Shown piece after piece: positions 1-9,128 of a DNA stretch of 50,462 nt. A model generated the notes under the pieces. It was not told the origin of the DNA. It saw only the letters and a list, made by a program, of their open reading frames with translations, and did no database searches. Location of the stretch: NCBI RefSeq assembly GCF_001400735.1, contig NZ_LJPW01000134.1, forward strand, positions 1 through 50,462, in the 5' to 3' direction. Within the stretch, counting starts at the first letter, position 1, and each line of letters opens with the position of its first letter. Position numbers and translations under genes: made by a program. Source of the stretch: Pseudomonas caricapapayae (GTDB lineage Bacteria; Pseudomonadota; Gammaproteobacteria; Pseudomonadales; Pseudomonadaceae).

Positions 1-1
1 C

Positions 2-949
2 ACCAAACTGGTCGGCGGCGGCAGCGGCCTGGAGAACTTCGACACGGCCATCCCGTTCCCGATTCCGGCCAATGGTGTCGAAGTCATCTGGAACCACATC
101 ACCCGTTACCGCGGCGGCAGCGTCAAGCGTCTGGTCACTCAGGCCACGCCGCAGCCCAACGGCTCCTACAGTCTGGTGTACTTCTCCGATCAGTTCGTGT
201 TTCGCGACAAGATGAGGGATTTCGATCCGAAAAATCCAGGCAACATCCTGTTTTACTTCAAGCAGGAAGTGACTGCTCCGGCACGTCTTGCGGGCAGCGT
301 GCTGCTGGTGCACGAAACACTGGATCAGGTCGCCGAACCGCGTTCGGCATGGCTGTATAACGCCGGTCAGCGGCGTGTGCGACGTGCCCCACAGGTTTCC
401 TATGACGGGCCGGGCACCGCTTCGGATGGTCTGCGTACTTCCGACAATCTGGACATGTACAACGGTGCGCCGGATCGCTATGACTGGAAGCTGATCGGCA
501 AGCAGGAAATGTACATAGCGTCCAACAGCCACAAGCTGGACGATCCGACGCTCAAGTACGCCGACATCATCAGGGCTGGTCACATCAACCAGGACCTGAC
601 CCGCTATGAGCTGCGTCGCGTCTGGCACGTCACCGCCACCCTCAAGGAAGGTCAGCGGCATATCTATGCCAAGCGTGACTTCTTCATCGATGAAGACACC
701 TGGCAGGCTGCCGTTATCGACCATTACGACGGGCGTGGTCAGCTGTGGCGGGTTGCCGAAGCGCACGCGGAAAACTATTACGACCAGCAGGTGCCGTGGT
801 ACGCGGTGGAAACGCTGTATGACCTGCAATCCGGCCGCTATGTGGCTTTGGGCATGAAAAACGAAGAGAAGCGGGCGTACGAGTTCGGTTTCACTGCCGG
901 CACCAGCGACTTCACCCCCAACGCACTGCGTCAGGAAGGCGTTCGTTGA
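2..949 (+). CDS. DUF1329 domain protein, 5' end outside the window
   Basis: The frame is open from base 2 to the TGA at 947-949, so the annotated start lies upstream of the window; the first in-frame start-like codon (GTG, 176) is internal. The visible 315 residues match the C-terminal two thirds of the DUF1329 family of envelope-associated proteins (usually about 450 residues), with the recurring Trp/Tyr-rich pattern such as YDWKLIGKQEMYI and RYELRRVWHVTATLKEG. The biochemical function is unknown. In pseudomonads these genes commonly sit beside DUF1302 genes and MalT-type LuxR regulators, and such a regulator follows here. A strong terminator lies 50 bp after the stop, so this is the last gene of its transcript. 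Confidence 0.85.
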   Translation, partial: TKLVGGGSGLENFDTAIPFPIPANGVEVIWNHITRYRGGSVKRLVTQATPQPNGSYSLVYFSDQFVFRDKMRDFDPKNPGNILFYFKQEVTAPARLAGSVLLVHETLDQVAEPRSAWLYNAGQRRVRRAPQVSYDGPGTASDGLRTSDNLDMYNGAPDRYDWKLIGKQEMYIASNSHKLDDPTLKYADIIRAGHINQDLTRYELRRVWHVTATLKEGQRHIYAKRDFFIDEDTWQAAVIDHYDGRGQLWRVAEAHAENYYDQQVPWYAVETLYDLQSGRYVALGMKNEEKRAYEFGFTAGTSDFTPNALRQEGVR

Positions 950-995
950 TACCTGATCGATACACGCTGTGAGTGGACGTCTGCCTCGTGCTCCT

Positions 996-1025
996 GAAAA
1001 GCCCCTTGATTGGGGCTTTTTCATT
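996..1025 (+). terminator. Intrinsic terminator after the DUF1329 gene
   Basis: A stem pairing GAAAAGCCCC with GGGGCTTTTTC, with a loop of about five bases, is followed by a T-rich tail. It lies about 50 bp after the stop codon and before the promoter of the LuxR gene. Confidence 0.85.
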
Positions 1026-1045
1026 TTCAGGACGCTGACTTATAA

Positions 1046-1067
1046 ACTGTAGGAATTTTGTTACAGT
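1046..1067. promoter_or_regulatory. Inverted repeat ACTGTA-N10-TACAGT upstream of the LuxR-family gene
   Basis: ACTGTA at 1046-1051 and TACAGT at 1062-1067 form a perfect 6-bp inverted repeat, 59 bp before the LuxR ATG. A TATAAA hexamer at 1041-1046 could be the -10 element of the same promoter. The palindrome resembles a lux box but has a longer spacer. It may be the binding site of the downstream regulator; this is inference. Confidence 0.35.
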
Positions 1068-1125
1068 CTTTTCGGTGATGACCTTTCAAAAGAAACGCTT
1101 TACCCGCTAGTCTCGGAACACCGCG

Positions 1126-3888
1126 ATGCCGAAACAACGATCTTCACACGAGCCGGCCATGACTGATCTGTCCCGAATGCAAGGGTTCGCAGACAGCGCG
1201 ATTCCTGCGTTGGAAGGGCGATTTTTCCGTCCACCTCTCCCTGAGGCTTATGTTCCTCGCCCCCGCTTGTGCCAACGCCTCGATCAGGGCTTGAGTGGCA
1301 GGTTGCTGTTGGTGTGTGCTCCGGCCGGGTTCGGCAAGAGTTCGCTGGCCGTCGAGTTCTGTCAGGGGCTGCCGGACAAATGGCAGAACGCATGGCTGGG
1401 TCTGAGCGCACGCGACAGTGACCCCGGTCGTTTTCTCGAACGTTTGCTGGCCAGCCTTCAGCAGTTCTTTCCGCAACTGGGCACGCAGGCAATGGGCTTG
1501 CTGAAAATGCGTCAGCGTCACCAACCGTTCGCGTTCGAGGAGTGGCTCGACGGTCTGCTCGACGAACTGGCCATGCACCTGATGCTGAGCAAGCCGCTAC
1601 TGTTGGTGCTTGATGATTATCATCTGGCACAAGGCCCGGTTCTTGACCGCTGCTTGCAGTTCCTGCTCAACCACTTGCCGGTTGGACTGGTGATCATGGT
1701 GACCAGTCGACAGCGTCCTGAGTGGCACCTGGCACGCCTGCGTCTGACCCGGCAGTTGCTCGAGCTCAACGAGCAGGACCTGCGCCTCACGCATGCCGAG
1801 TCCATGGCGGTGCTGGATCGGCACAGCAGCTCGCTCGACAGCGAGGTGTTGCAAAGCCTTGTCCAGCGCAGCGAAGGCTGGGTGGCCGGGCTGCGATTCT
1901 GGTTGCTGGCGGCGTCCGGGGCCGGGGATGAGAGCACCCTGTCACACACGCTGCGTGGCAGTGAGGTGCTGATTCGCGAATACCTGCTCGAGGAAGTGAT
2001 CGACTGCCTGCCAGCCGAGGTTCAGGCGTTTCTTTATGACACTGCGTGTCTGGAGCGATTTTGCGCCGAGCTGTGCGATGCTGCGCGCGACAGCCATGAC
2101 AGCGTCGAGATGCTGGCTTATCTGCAGGCGCATCAGGTATTTCTGGTGCCTCTGGACGAGCGGGGCCACTGGTTTCGCTATCACCATCTGTTTTCCGATC
2201 TGTTGCGCGCACGGCAGACTGGCGGCGCGCAACCGACCCGTCTGCACCTGAATGCCTGTCGCTGGTTCAGTGCCCAGGGGCAACTGGACGAAGCGGTCGA
2301 GCAGGCATTGCGCGCCGGTCACCTGGATGTGGCCGCCAATCTGGTGCAGAACCTCTCCGAAGAGCAACTGCTGGCCGAGCAGAATGTCGGCATGTTGCTG
2401 CGCTGGAAGATGGACTTGCCGGATGAGCTGTTGACCAGTACGCCACGCTTGATTGTGCTTTACGCCTGGGCACTGGGGCTGGCCTGCCAACTGGATGCTG
2501 CCGAGGAACTGGCCAACCAACTGAGCCGGTTCCTGCCTGCGCCCTCGGCGACCGCACAAAAATCCATGCTTGCCCAGTGGCTGGCACTCAGCGGCATCAT
2601 CGCGCGTGGCCGCGGGGACAGTGAAAAGACGGAACGCTATTGCACTGAGGCTTTGCTGAGCCTGCCGGAAAAACGCTATGGCCAGCGGCTGGTCTGCCTG
2701 TCGACACTGGCCAACCTTGCGGTTGCCAAGGGAGATCTGTGGCAAGCCCGTGTGCTGAATCGTGATGCGCTGGAGCTGGCGCAGCGTGTTGCCAACCCGT
2801 TGTTCGAGGCGCTGGCGCATTACGACCGTGCCAGAGTCCTCCAGGCCCGTGGCGAAATTCTGCGTGCGCTGGACGAAGTGCGACGTGGACAGCAGCGTCT
2901 CAAAGGGCTGTCCACCGTGCGCCTGTACGCGGTGCGCGCGCGCCTGACGCTGTATGAAGGCTATTTGCTGACCCTGCGCCTGCACGTGGATCAGGGGCGG
3001 GTTCTATTGCTGGCCGGTCTGGCCGAAGCACGCGCCTGTCGCGACATCAGCGTGCTGATCGGCCACAGTATGATTGCCACTATGGAGGGATGCGCCGGAC
3101 GATTTGCCGAAGCCTTTGCCGAGCTCGCCGAGGCCGAACGCCTGATGCATATCTGGAACGTACCACCGGTCTACTATCTGGCGATGATTACCCAGGTCAA
3201 GTGCGAATTGTGGCTGTTGCAAGGGCGCATGGATCTTGCCGAAGCCTGGCTGCTGCGCTTGACTCAGACCTACAGCGGAGGGGCGGGCGCTGCGGCTCCC
3301 GAGTGTCACCCACAATTGCCGCAACACATTGAATTGCAGCGTGCGGTACTGGAACAGACACAAGGTGACAGCGTTGCCAGCGAGCAACGTTTGCAGGCGC
3401 TCGAACGGTGCGCTCAGGAGGTGGGTGCGCATCTGCTCGGGCTGCTCGCCATGACCCGGCAAATCGGTCTGCTGCTGACTCAGACACGGCAGGACGAGGC
3501 GCAAGCACTGTTGCTCCGCAGTCTGCACGCAGCGGCCGGCGGGGCACTGTTACCTTTCAGAGCGTTGCTGAGTGAGCATTCCCAATGGCTGCATGAGCAA
3601 CTGCTTCAGGTTCCGCCCTGCAGGGTTCGCGACGCCTTGCTGGAAAAGCTTCCGGCCTCTTGCGCAGCGGCAGCCGAGCCTGCGCAAGGCAGCAATTGCC
3701 TGAGTGTCCGCGAACTGGGCGTGCTGCAACTGATTGCACAGGGCTGTTCCAATCAGGAGATCAGCGAGCAACTGTTCATTTCCCTGCACACCGTCAAGAC
3801 GCACGCCAGCCATATCAACAGCAAACTGGGGGTCGAACGGCGTACCCAGGCGGTGGCGAGAGCGAAGGTGCTGGGCTTGCTGGGTTAG
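1126..3888 (+). CDS. MalT-type LuxR-family transcriptional regulator (920 aa)
   Basis: A large ATP-dependent regulator of the LAL/MalT class. An N-terminal STAND-type NTPase carries a Walker A loop, APAGFGKSS, at about residues 65-73, and a Walker B-like segment LLLVLDDYH at about 155-163. A long TPR-like helical region spans about 380-830. A LuxR-type helix-turn-helix (SVRELGVLQLIAQGCSNQEI onward) occupies the last 65 residues. The length of about 900 is normal for the class. The ligand is unknown. The chosen ATG at 1126 has a weak ribosome site; a second ATG at 1159 (MTDLSRMQG) is equally possible. A terminator separates it from the DUF1329 gene upstream and it converges with the HD-GYP gene. 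Such genes often regulate neighbouring lipid or alcohol catabolism genes, but no target is proven here. Confidence 0.9.
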   Translation: MPKQRSSHEPAMTDLSRMQGFADSAIPALEGRFFRPPLPEAYVPRPRLCQRLDQGLSGRLLLVCAPAGFGKSSLAVEFCQGLPDKWQNAWLGLSARDSDPGRFLERLLASLQQFFPQLGTQAMGLLKMRQRHQPFAFEEWLDGLLDELAMHLMLSKPLLLVLDDYHLAQGPVLDRCLQFLLNHLPVGLVIMVTSRQRPEWHLARLRLTRQLLELNEQDLRLTHAESMAVLDRHSSSLDSEVLQSLVQRSEGWVAGLRFWLLAASGAGDESTLSHTLRGSEVLIREYLLEEVIDCLPAEVQAFLYDTACLERFCAELCDAARDSHDSVEMLAYLQAHQVFLVPLDERGHWFRYHHLFSDLLRARQTGGAQPTRLHLNACRWFSAQGQLDEAVEQALRAGHLDVAANLVQNLSEEQLLAEQNVGMLLRWKMDLPDELLTSTPRLIVLYAWALGLACQLDAAEELANQLSRFLPAPSATAQKSMLAQWLALSGIIARGRGDSEKTERYCTEALLSLPEKRYGQRLVCLSTLANLAVAKGDLWQARVLNRDALELAQRVANPLFEALAHYDRARVLQARGEILRALDEVRRGQQRLKGLSTVRLYAVRARLTLYEGYLLTLRLHVDQGRVLLLAGLAEARACRDISVLIGHSMIATMEGCAGRFAEAFAELAEAERLMHIWNVPPVYYLAMITQVKCELWLLQGRMDLAEAWLLRLTQTYSGGAGAAAPECHPQLPQHIELQRAVLEQTQGDSVASEQRLQALERCAQEVGAHLLGLLAMTRQIGLLLTQTRQDEAQALLLRSLHAAAGGALLPFRALLSEHSQWLHEQLLQVPPCRVRDALLEKLPASCAAAAEPAQGSNCLSVRELGVLQLIAQGCSNQEISEQLFISLHTVKTHASHINSKLGVERRTQAVARAKVLGLLG

Positions 3889-3913
3889 CTGGCCGGTTGA
3901 TCCACCGTGGTGA

Positions 3914-5095
3914 TCAGGCCGGGCTGCCCGCCCACAGCGTATCGACCTCTGCCAGCCCCCAGTCGGTGGGCCTTTCGATTTTGACGATCGCGTCCGGATC
4001 GGCAAAGCAGCCCAGGTCGATGATCTGCGCGGCGAACGTCTTGCCGGTGCGCGCCGACATGAAAACCTTCACCCTTGGTTTTAGCAGCGACGCCTCGCTT
4101 TGCTCTACCACGACGCCGAGACGCCCGCTTTCAAGGCGGACCAGCGTGCCGATCGGATAGATGCCCACGGTTTTGACGAAACTTTGAAACACGATGTCGT
4201 CAAAATGCCCTTTCCAGGACGCCATTTCGCGAATCGAGTGGGCAACGCCCCAACCCTTTTTGTACGGGCGGTCGGAGGTAATCGCGTCATAGACATCGCA
4301 GACTGCGCCCATGCGCGCAAAGATGCTGATCTGATCACCCTTCAGGCCGTGGGGATAACCCGAGCCGTCGACCTTCTCGTGGTGATGCAGGCACACGTCC
4401 ATGACCGTTGCCGCCACAGGTTGAGTCTCTTTGAGGATCTGCAGGCCCAGTTCGGGATGAGCCTTCATGATCTCGAACTCTTCATGAGTGAGGCGGCCCG
4501 GTTTGTTCAGCACTTCCGGTGCGATCATCATTTTGCCGACATCGTGCATCAGTCCGGCAACACCCGCTTCGCGCACCTGGTCGTCAGGCAGACCCATGCG
4601 TCTGGCGAGCGCTACCATCAGTGCGCAGACCGCCACCGAATGCATGTAGGTGTATTCGTCGGACGTCTTCAGGCGTGACAGGCTGATCAGCGCATGCGGA
4701 TGGCGCAGGATCGAACCGGAGATTTCTTCCACCAGTAACTGCACATTGTCGACATCCATGGCCTGGCCCATGCGGGCCTCGGTAAACATGGCCATGACTG
4801 CGTTTCTGGCCCTCCCGCAGATAGCCCGGGCGCGCAGGACTTCCTTGTCCAGACTGGCTGGGGCGGTGTCCTTGACGGCTGGTGTCGATGAGGCCTGAGG
4901 TACAATTGCACGGCTTTTGCCGGTTTCGATCCAGACGTTCCGGGTGTCCGATTGCTGGATGCGCCTGAGCACTTCGACGTCATCAAGCATGACTTCGATC
5001 AGGCCTGTCCAGAAAGGATCGTCCGTCCAGCGGCGGCAGACTTTATGGATGTGCATGCCGAGGACAAGGTCGGCGACAGGGATTTTTTTTAGCAT
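3914..5095 (-). CDS. HD-GYP domain cyclic-di-GMP phosphodiesterase with N-terminal DUF3391
   Basis: The 393-residue protein has an N-terminal DUF3391-type region (about 1-130) and a C-terminal HD-GYP domain (about 140-330). The HD dyad is in HDVGKMM at about 184-190 and the GYP signature is in HHHEKVDGSGYPHGL at about 237-251. All key metal and substrate residues look intact, so hydrolysis of c-di-GMP in the cytosol is expected. There is no membrane segment. The start codon is followed by a run of eight A (positions 5083-5090 on the + strand as T), giving MLKK. It converges with the LuxR-family gene, 25 bp apart. It could lower the c-di-GMP pool that the NfrB MshEN repeats elsewhere in this window would sense; that link is inference. 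Confidence 0.92.
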   Translation of the reverse strand: MLKKIPVADLVLGMHIHKVCRRWTDDPFWTGLIEVMLDDVEVLRRIQQSDTRNVWIETGKSRAIVPQASSTPAVKDTAPASLDKEVLRARAICGRARNAVMAMFTEARMGQAMDVDNVQLLVEEISGSILRHPHALISLSRLKTSDEYTYMHSVAVCALMVALARRMGLPDDQVREAGVAGLMHDVGKMMIAPEVLNKPGRLTHEEFEIMKAHPELGLQILKETQPVAATVMDVCLHHHEKVDGSGYPHGLKGDQISIFARMGAVCDVYDAITSDRPYKKGWGVAHSIREMASWKGHFDDIVFQSFVKTVGIYPIGTLVRLESGRLGVVVEQSEASLLKPRVKVFMSARTGKTFAAQIIDLGCFADPDAIVKIERPTDWGLAEVDTLWAGSPA

Positions 5096-5382
5096 GCTCA
5101 GTCACCCGCGTGCGTTGGCATGGCAGGCAACGAGCGGGCGCAACAAGCAGGCTGCAGGTTGCTGGCTGATGCCAGCGGCAGGGTGCAGGCGCTACCGAAC
5201 GACATGATGTCACCTCGTTGACTGCAAGGATCATCCTGATTTCGAAATGCCAGTATACGGTGCTGCCAGCAAAAAAATATGCCTGTTTATTGTGTGTCAA
5301 CAACACGTCAATCGCCCTGCCTGACGGTTTCAGAGTGGCTGCCCTGCAGGATTTTTGACGTAATCGAGTGCCTGAAAGCATT

Positions 5383-5922
5383 TCACGCGACGGGTACGCC
5401 GCCCGACAAATGATGATATCGGCGGGCAAAGTACACCAGCGCGTCCGAGTCGCTCTGATGCCTTATATCCATCACTTCGCAAAAGAGAATGTCATGGGTG
5501 CCGACGCTGACCGATTGGGTGATCTTGCAGTCGAGCGCCAGCTTGGCTTTGTCCAGTATCGGTGCGCCGGTCACTCCGCTTTCCCATTGGCCACAGGCAA
5601 AACGCTCTTGCTGTGAAGTCTTGCCGCCGAACAGGTTGGACAGGTCCTGCTGACTGTCGCCCAGCGTATTGACACACAGCAGGCCATTCTCGATGAAGGT
5701 TTCATAGACCGAGGCACTGCGGTTGATGCATACCAGCAGCGTCGGTGGTTGATCGGTCACGCTGCAGACAGCTGTGGCGGTAAAGCCGGCACGACCACCG
5801 GGGCCGTCGGTGGTGACGACGTTGACGGCGGCGGCGAGGCTGGACATTGCATCGCGAAACGCCGACTGACTGACCGGATCAGTGTCTGGCAGGCTGGCAT
5901 GGGCTTGAGAGTTGGCAGGCAT
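5383..5922 (-). CDS. rutF: RutF, flavin reductase for the pyrimidine monooxygenase
   Basis: A 179-residue protein of the flavin reductase-like (FMN-binding split barrel) family. The conserved core includes FRDAMSSLAAAVNVVTT near the N-terminus, GFTATAVCSVTDQPPTLLVC with the flavin-binding loop, and the C-terminal YFARRYHHL. RutF regenerates reduced FMN for RutA in the Rut pathway of uracil degradation. The start at 5922 is chosen because an AAAGGA ribosome site lies about 8 bases upstream; a longer in-frame extension to 6105 runs antiphase to rutD and is not credible. It is the last gene of the rut operon, 13 bp after rutD. No rutE or rutG follows. Confidence 0.93.
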   Translation of the reverse strand: MPANSQAHASLPDTDPVSQSAFRDAMSSLAAAVNVVTTDGPGGRAGFTATAVCSVTDQPPTLLVCINRSASVYETFIENGLLCVNTLGDSQQDLSNLFGGKTSQQERFACGQWESGVTGAPILDKAKLALDCKITQSVSVGTHDILFCEVMDIRHQSDSDALVYFARRYHHLSGGVPVA

Positions 5923-5935
5923 GGGATGAGTCCTT

Positions 5936-6715
5936 TCAGGTTTGTGCGCTGAGGAAGTCGAGCACGGCGCGTTGGAAGGGCAGCGGATCGGTAATGTTCG
6001 AAGCGTGGCCGCCATATTCCAGCAACACCAGGCTGGCATTGGGCAGGGCTTCGGCCAGATGCCGCGATCGTTGCCACGGCACCAGCATGTCGTCGCGGTT
6101 GGCAATCAGCAGGGTCGGCGTGCGGATATGTGCCAGGTCAGCCTCCACGTCGAAGCTCTCCAGCGCATGAATGCGCCGCAGCAGGTTGTCGGTGTCGGGA
6201 AAGTGCGCCAGTGCATGGGCCTCGTCATCGGCCAGTCGGACACCGTTGGCAGCGATCCAGTCTGCCGGGTAGAGGAACAGCGCCTGCGCTTGTACGTAGG
6301 CCTCCGGCCCGCTGTTCAACAACAGTTTTTTGCGCACTGAAAAGCACCGCGCGCTGTGTGGGTTGGGGCTGCTCCAGGCATTGATCAACACCTGGCTTTG
6401 CAGCAGCTCCGGCCTTAGCAGCGCCAGCTCCAGGCCCACCAGACCGCCCAGCGCATGGCCCATGAAATGGCAGCGCTGGATGCCGAGTGAATCGAGCAGG
6501 GTCAGCAACTCCACGGCCATATGCCGGATCGAATAGTCCGGCGGCAGAACCGCAGGGCTGCGTCCGGTCCCGGCATGATCGTAGACGAGCACACGGTAAT
6601 CGCGGGTCAGCAACGCCAGGTCATCCGCCCAGTAGCGGCTGGAGCCGCCCAGCCCGGAGCTGAGCACCAGTGTGGGCGCGTCGGCATGCTGGCAGGCATG
6701 AAACTCATGGAACAT
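5936..6715 (-). CDS. rutD: RutD, alpha/beta-hydrolase-fold protein of the Rut pathway
   Basis: The 259-residue alpha/beta hydrolase is thought to help aminoacrylate or carbamate breakdown. The nucleophile elbow reads GHALGG, with Ala in place of the usual Ser of GxSxG; as far as I recall this is typical of RutD (E. coli RutD also has GHALG), so it is not a decay mark. The oxyanion-region sequence SSGLGGSSRYW lies near the N-terminus and YGGHASN near the C-terminus. The ATG at 6715 (MFHEFHAC) is preferred over 6739 because GGAGAA lies just upstream. It sits between rutC and rutF in the same operon. Confidence 0.92.
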   Translation of the reverse strand: MFHEFHACQHADAPTLVLSSGLGGSSRYWADDLALLTRDYRVLVYDHAGTGRSPAVLPPDYSIRHMAVELLTLLDSLGIQRCHFMGHALGGLVGLELALLRPELLQSQVLINAWSSPNPHSARCFSVRKKLLLNSGPEAYVQAQALFLYPADWIAANGVRLADDEAHALAHFPDTDNLLRRIHALESFDVEADLAHIRTPTLLIANRDDMLVPWQRSRHLAEALPNASLVLLEYGGHASNITDPLPFQRAVLDFLSAQT

Positions 6716-6755
6716 GGGTTTTCTCCGGGTGGGCGTCAACTGCCCACGGTGCGAT

Positions 6756-7139
6756 TCAGCCGATGTGGGCGATACTGGCGATTTCGATCAGGGCATCGGG
6801 TTTTACCAGGCCGCACTGGATGCAGTAACGGGCTGGCTTCTCGCCGGCGAAATACTCGGCATACACTTCGTTGACCTTGGCGTAGTCGGACCAGTCGCGA
6901 ATCATGATCATGTTGAAGGTGACATCGTCCATCGTTCCGCCAGCCGTTTCGACCACGCTTTTGATGGTTTCCAGCACATGGCGGGTCTGTGCGCTTGCGT
7001 CGCCGACGTGCACCACATTGTTGTCCTTGTCGAACGGCAGCGTACCCGAGACGTAGAGCACGCCGTCGGCCATGGAACCCGGTACGAAGGGGGCGATGGG
7101 CTTGGTGGTGCCGGCTGGGATGATCGCTTTCTTGGTCAT
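6756..7139 (-). CDS. rutC: RutC, YjgF/RidA-family aminoacrylate deaminase
   Basis: A 127-residue Rid-family protein, the expected length for RutC. Family hallmarks are the YVSGTLPFDKDNNVV strand, ARYCIQCGLVKPDALIEI near the C-terminus with the conserved Arg and Glu, and the final IASIAHIG. In the Rut pathway it acts on the 3-aminoacrylate released by RutB. The start ATG at 7139 (MTKKAIIPAG) begins 10 bp after rutB stops; the longer reading frame to 7355 lies inside rutB and is rejected. It follows the canonical rutB-rutC-rutD order. Confidence 0.95.
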   Translation of the reverse strand: MTKKAIIPAGTTKPIAPFVPGSMADGVLYVSGTLPFDKDNNVVHVGDASAQTRHVLETIKSVVETAGGTMDDVTFNMIMIRDWSDYAKVNEVYAEYFAGEKPARYCIQCGLVKPDALIEIASIAHIG

Positions 7140-7149
7140 GCTGGAGTCC

Positions 7150-7887
7150 TCACGAAGGTTGCCCGACAGGGCTGAAGGTAGAGCAGAAATCGTCGACGCT
7201 GGACACCCAGCCGAAGAACGTTTCGATGTTGAACAGCGCGGCTTGCTGAGCGAATTCCGGACCTGCCTGATGGGTTGCATCCGCCAGCACCACGCCGAAA
7301 TATTCCAGATGGAAACCGTCGCGCAATGTCGATTCGACGCAGACATTGGTGGCAATGCCGGTGAACACCAGATTGCGAATCCCGCGGCTGCGCAGCACGC
7401 TGTCGAAGCTGGAGTTGAAGAAACCGCTGTAGCGGATTTTCGGCACCACGATGTCGCCAGGCTGTGGCTTCAGCTCATCGACCAGTTGATAGTCCCAGCC
7501 GCCCTTGGCCAGCAGTTGCCCGTCAAGCTCAGGGCGTTTGCGCATGGTTTTCAGAGCATTGGACTTGTGCCAGTTCGGTGAGCCGGGGCCGCCGGCCTCG
7601 ACATAGGCCGGGTCCCAGCCATTCTGGAAAAAGATCACCGGGATACCTGCAGCTCGTGCTGCGGCACAGGCCTTATTGATATTGGCGATGACCGGCCCGG
7701 TGCTGCTGACATCGAACCCGGCGAGATCCAGATACCCGCCGAGCGACGCGTAGGCGTTCTGCATGTCGACCACCACCAGCGCGGTTTCGCCGGGTTTCAT
7801 GCGCAGCGGTTCGGGACGGGCGGGCAGCTCGCGGGCGGGCTGCGGGTCCGGCAGGTCAACGCCTGCGACAGTTGTCGAGGTGTTCAT
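7150..7887 (-). CDS. rutB: RutB, ureidoacrylate/peroxyureidoacrylate amidohydrolase
   Basis: The 245-residue isochorismatase-fold hydrolase releases carbamate and aminoacrylate from the ring-opened uracil made by RutA. The triad can be seen: Asp in VVVDMQNAY, Lys in VVPKIRYSGF and Cys in GIATNVCVESTLRDG, the last with the cis-peptide loop typical of the fold. The start codon overlaps the rutA stop by one base (TGATG), indicating translational coupling. The length agrees with RutB proteins. Confidence 0.95.
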   Translation of the reverse strand: MNTSTTVAGVDLPDPQPARELPARPEPLRMKPGETALVVVDMQNAYASLGGYLDLAGFDVSSTGPVIANINKACAAARAAGIPVIFFQNGWDPAYVEAGGPGSPNWHKSNALKTMRKRPELDGQLLAKGGWDYQLVDELKPQPGDIVVPKIRYSGFFNSSFDSVLRSRGIRNLVFTGIATNVCVESTLRDGFHLEYFGVVLADATHQAGPEFAQQAALFNIETFFGWVSSVDDFCSTFSPVGQPS

Positions 7888-8969
7888 CAGACCACCTCCT
7901 TGAGCTGCACGATGTGCTTGCGGCTGGTCATCAGCGGCTGGATCTTCTCGCCAAAGTCCTCGACGCCTTTGACGAAGTCATCGAACGTCAGCATCACGCC
8001 CTGAGTCCCCGGTACAGTGGCGACCTCGTCGAGCATTCGAGCCACTGTGGCCCACGAGCCGACCAGCGTGCCCATGTTGATGTTGACCGCCGAGGTCGGG
8101 TCGGCCATCTGTCGCAGATTGGAACCGGCACTTTTATCCGCCGAGCCTTTTTCGCTCAGCCAGGCGATGGCTTCTTCGTCGGCACCGTCCTTGATGTGTT
8201 CCCAGCGAGCGCGTGCCGCTTCGTCGGTGTCGTCGGCGATGATCATGAACAGCACACAGGAGGTGACGTTGCGACCGGTCTTTTCGTTGGCTTCGATCAA
8301 TTTATGAGCGGTAGGCGCAAAGGCGGTGGGGGTGTTCACGCCTTTGCCGAAGCAGAAATTGTAGTCGGCGTATTGCGCTGAAAACGCCATGCCCGCTTCG
8401 CTTTGACCCGCGCAGATCAGCTTCATGTCGGCTTGTGGGCGAGGGCTGACGCGGCAGTCCTGCATGCTGAAGTGTTCGCCCTTGAAATCACTGCTGCCGG
8501 TAGCCCACAGGTCACGCAAGACCTGGGCATACTCGGCCAGGTATTCGTAGCGGGTGTGGAAGAACTCATCGCCGGGCCACAGGCCCATCTGTTCGTATTC
8601 CGGCTTTTGCCAGCCAGTGACCAGGTTGATGCCGAAGCGTCCGTTGGAAATCGAGTCGATCGTCGACGCCATGCGCGCTGCAATGGCGGGCGGGATGGTC
8701 AGGGTGGCGACGGTAGCGAACAGTTGAATTTTGCTGGTCACGGCTGCCAGCCCGGCCATCAGCGTGAACGACTCCAGGTTATGTTCCCAGAACGCTGTCT
8801 TGCCGCCAAAGCCCCGCAATTTGATCATCGACAGCGCAAAGTCGAAGCCGTAGCCCTCGGCCTTCTGCACGATCTGTTTGTTCAGCTCGAAAGTCGGCAT
8901 GTACTGCGGTGCGTTGCTGGAAATCAGCCAGCCGTTATTGCCGATGGGGATGAAGATACCGATGTCCAT
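7887..8969 (-). CDS. rutA: RutA, FMN-dependent pyrimidine monooxygenase
   Basis: The 360-residue flavoprotein of the bacterial luciferase-like family opens the uracil or thymine ring between N3 and C4. Family features are the start MDIGIFIPIGNNGWLIS, then FALSMIKLRGFGG, and GRFGINLVTGWQKPEYEQMG in the middle. It is the first gene of the rut operon. The region upstream (8970-9150) holds a sigma-54 type promoter, a RutR-like palindrome and an NtrC-like site, so nitrogen limitation plus pyrimidine sensing probably control the operon. Confidence 0.96.
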   Translation of the reverse strand: MDIGIFIPIGNNGWLISSNAPQYMPTFELNKQIVQKAEGYGFDFALSMIKLRGFGGKTAFWEHNLESFTLMAGLAAVTSKIQLFATVATLTIPPAIAARMASTIDSISNGRFGINLVTGWQKPEYEQMGLWPGDEFFHTRYEYLAEYAQVLRDLWATGSSDFKGEHFSMQDCRVSPRPQADMKLICAGQSEAGMAFSAQYADYNFCFGKGVNTPTAFAPTAHKLIEANEKTGRNVTSCVLFMIIADDTDEAARARWEHIKDGADEEAIAWLSEKGSADKSAGSNLRQMADPTSAVNINMGTLVGSWATVARMLDEVATVPGTQGVMLTFDDFVKGVEDFGEKIQPLMTSRKHIVQLKEVV

Positions 8970-9043
8970 ATAAGGCCTCTCTGCGTGGGTCGATGCATGC
9001 CAAAACGACTGGCGGCATTTGAATCGTCTTCGTAATCGGCTTT

Positions 9044-9059
9044 TGCATTAAGCGGGCCA
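9044..9059 (-). promoter_or_regulatory. Sigma-54 (-24/-12) promoter of rutABCDF
   Basis: On the minus strand the sequence TGGCCCGCTTAATGCA has the essential GG-N10-GC spacing and matches 13 of the 16 positions of TGGCACG-N4-TTGCW, counting the N positions as matches. The transcript would start near 9033, about 64 bases before the rutA ATG. It is the best such match in the intergenic region. Confidence 0.7.
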
Positions 9060-9108
9060 AGAATTTTTATCGTTTTTATTCAATGGCTTGTAAATTTACT
9101 GGAAGTTT

Positions 9109-9128
9109 TTCAGACCATCTGGTCTGAA
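9109..9128. promoter_or_regulatory. RutR-like operator palindrome upstream of rutA
   Basis: TTCAGACCATCTGGTCTGAA is two perfect 9-bp inverted arms around a 2-bp centre. Its core GACCA-NN-TGGTC is the same as the known E. coli RutR site (TTGACCA-NN-TGGTCAA). It lies between rutA and rutR and about 55 bp upstream of the sigma-54 element, so it could control both rutA and rutR. Confidence 0.8.

Noticed and set aside
6420..6500. RutD judged inactive because Ser of GxSxG is Ala
   Set aside because: The GHALGG form is, to my knowledge, normal for RutD proteins, including the E. coli one.
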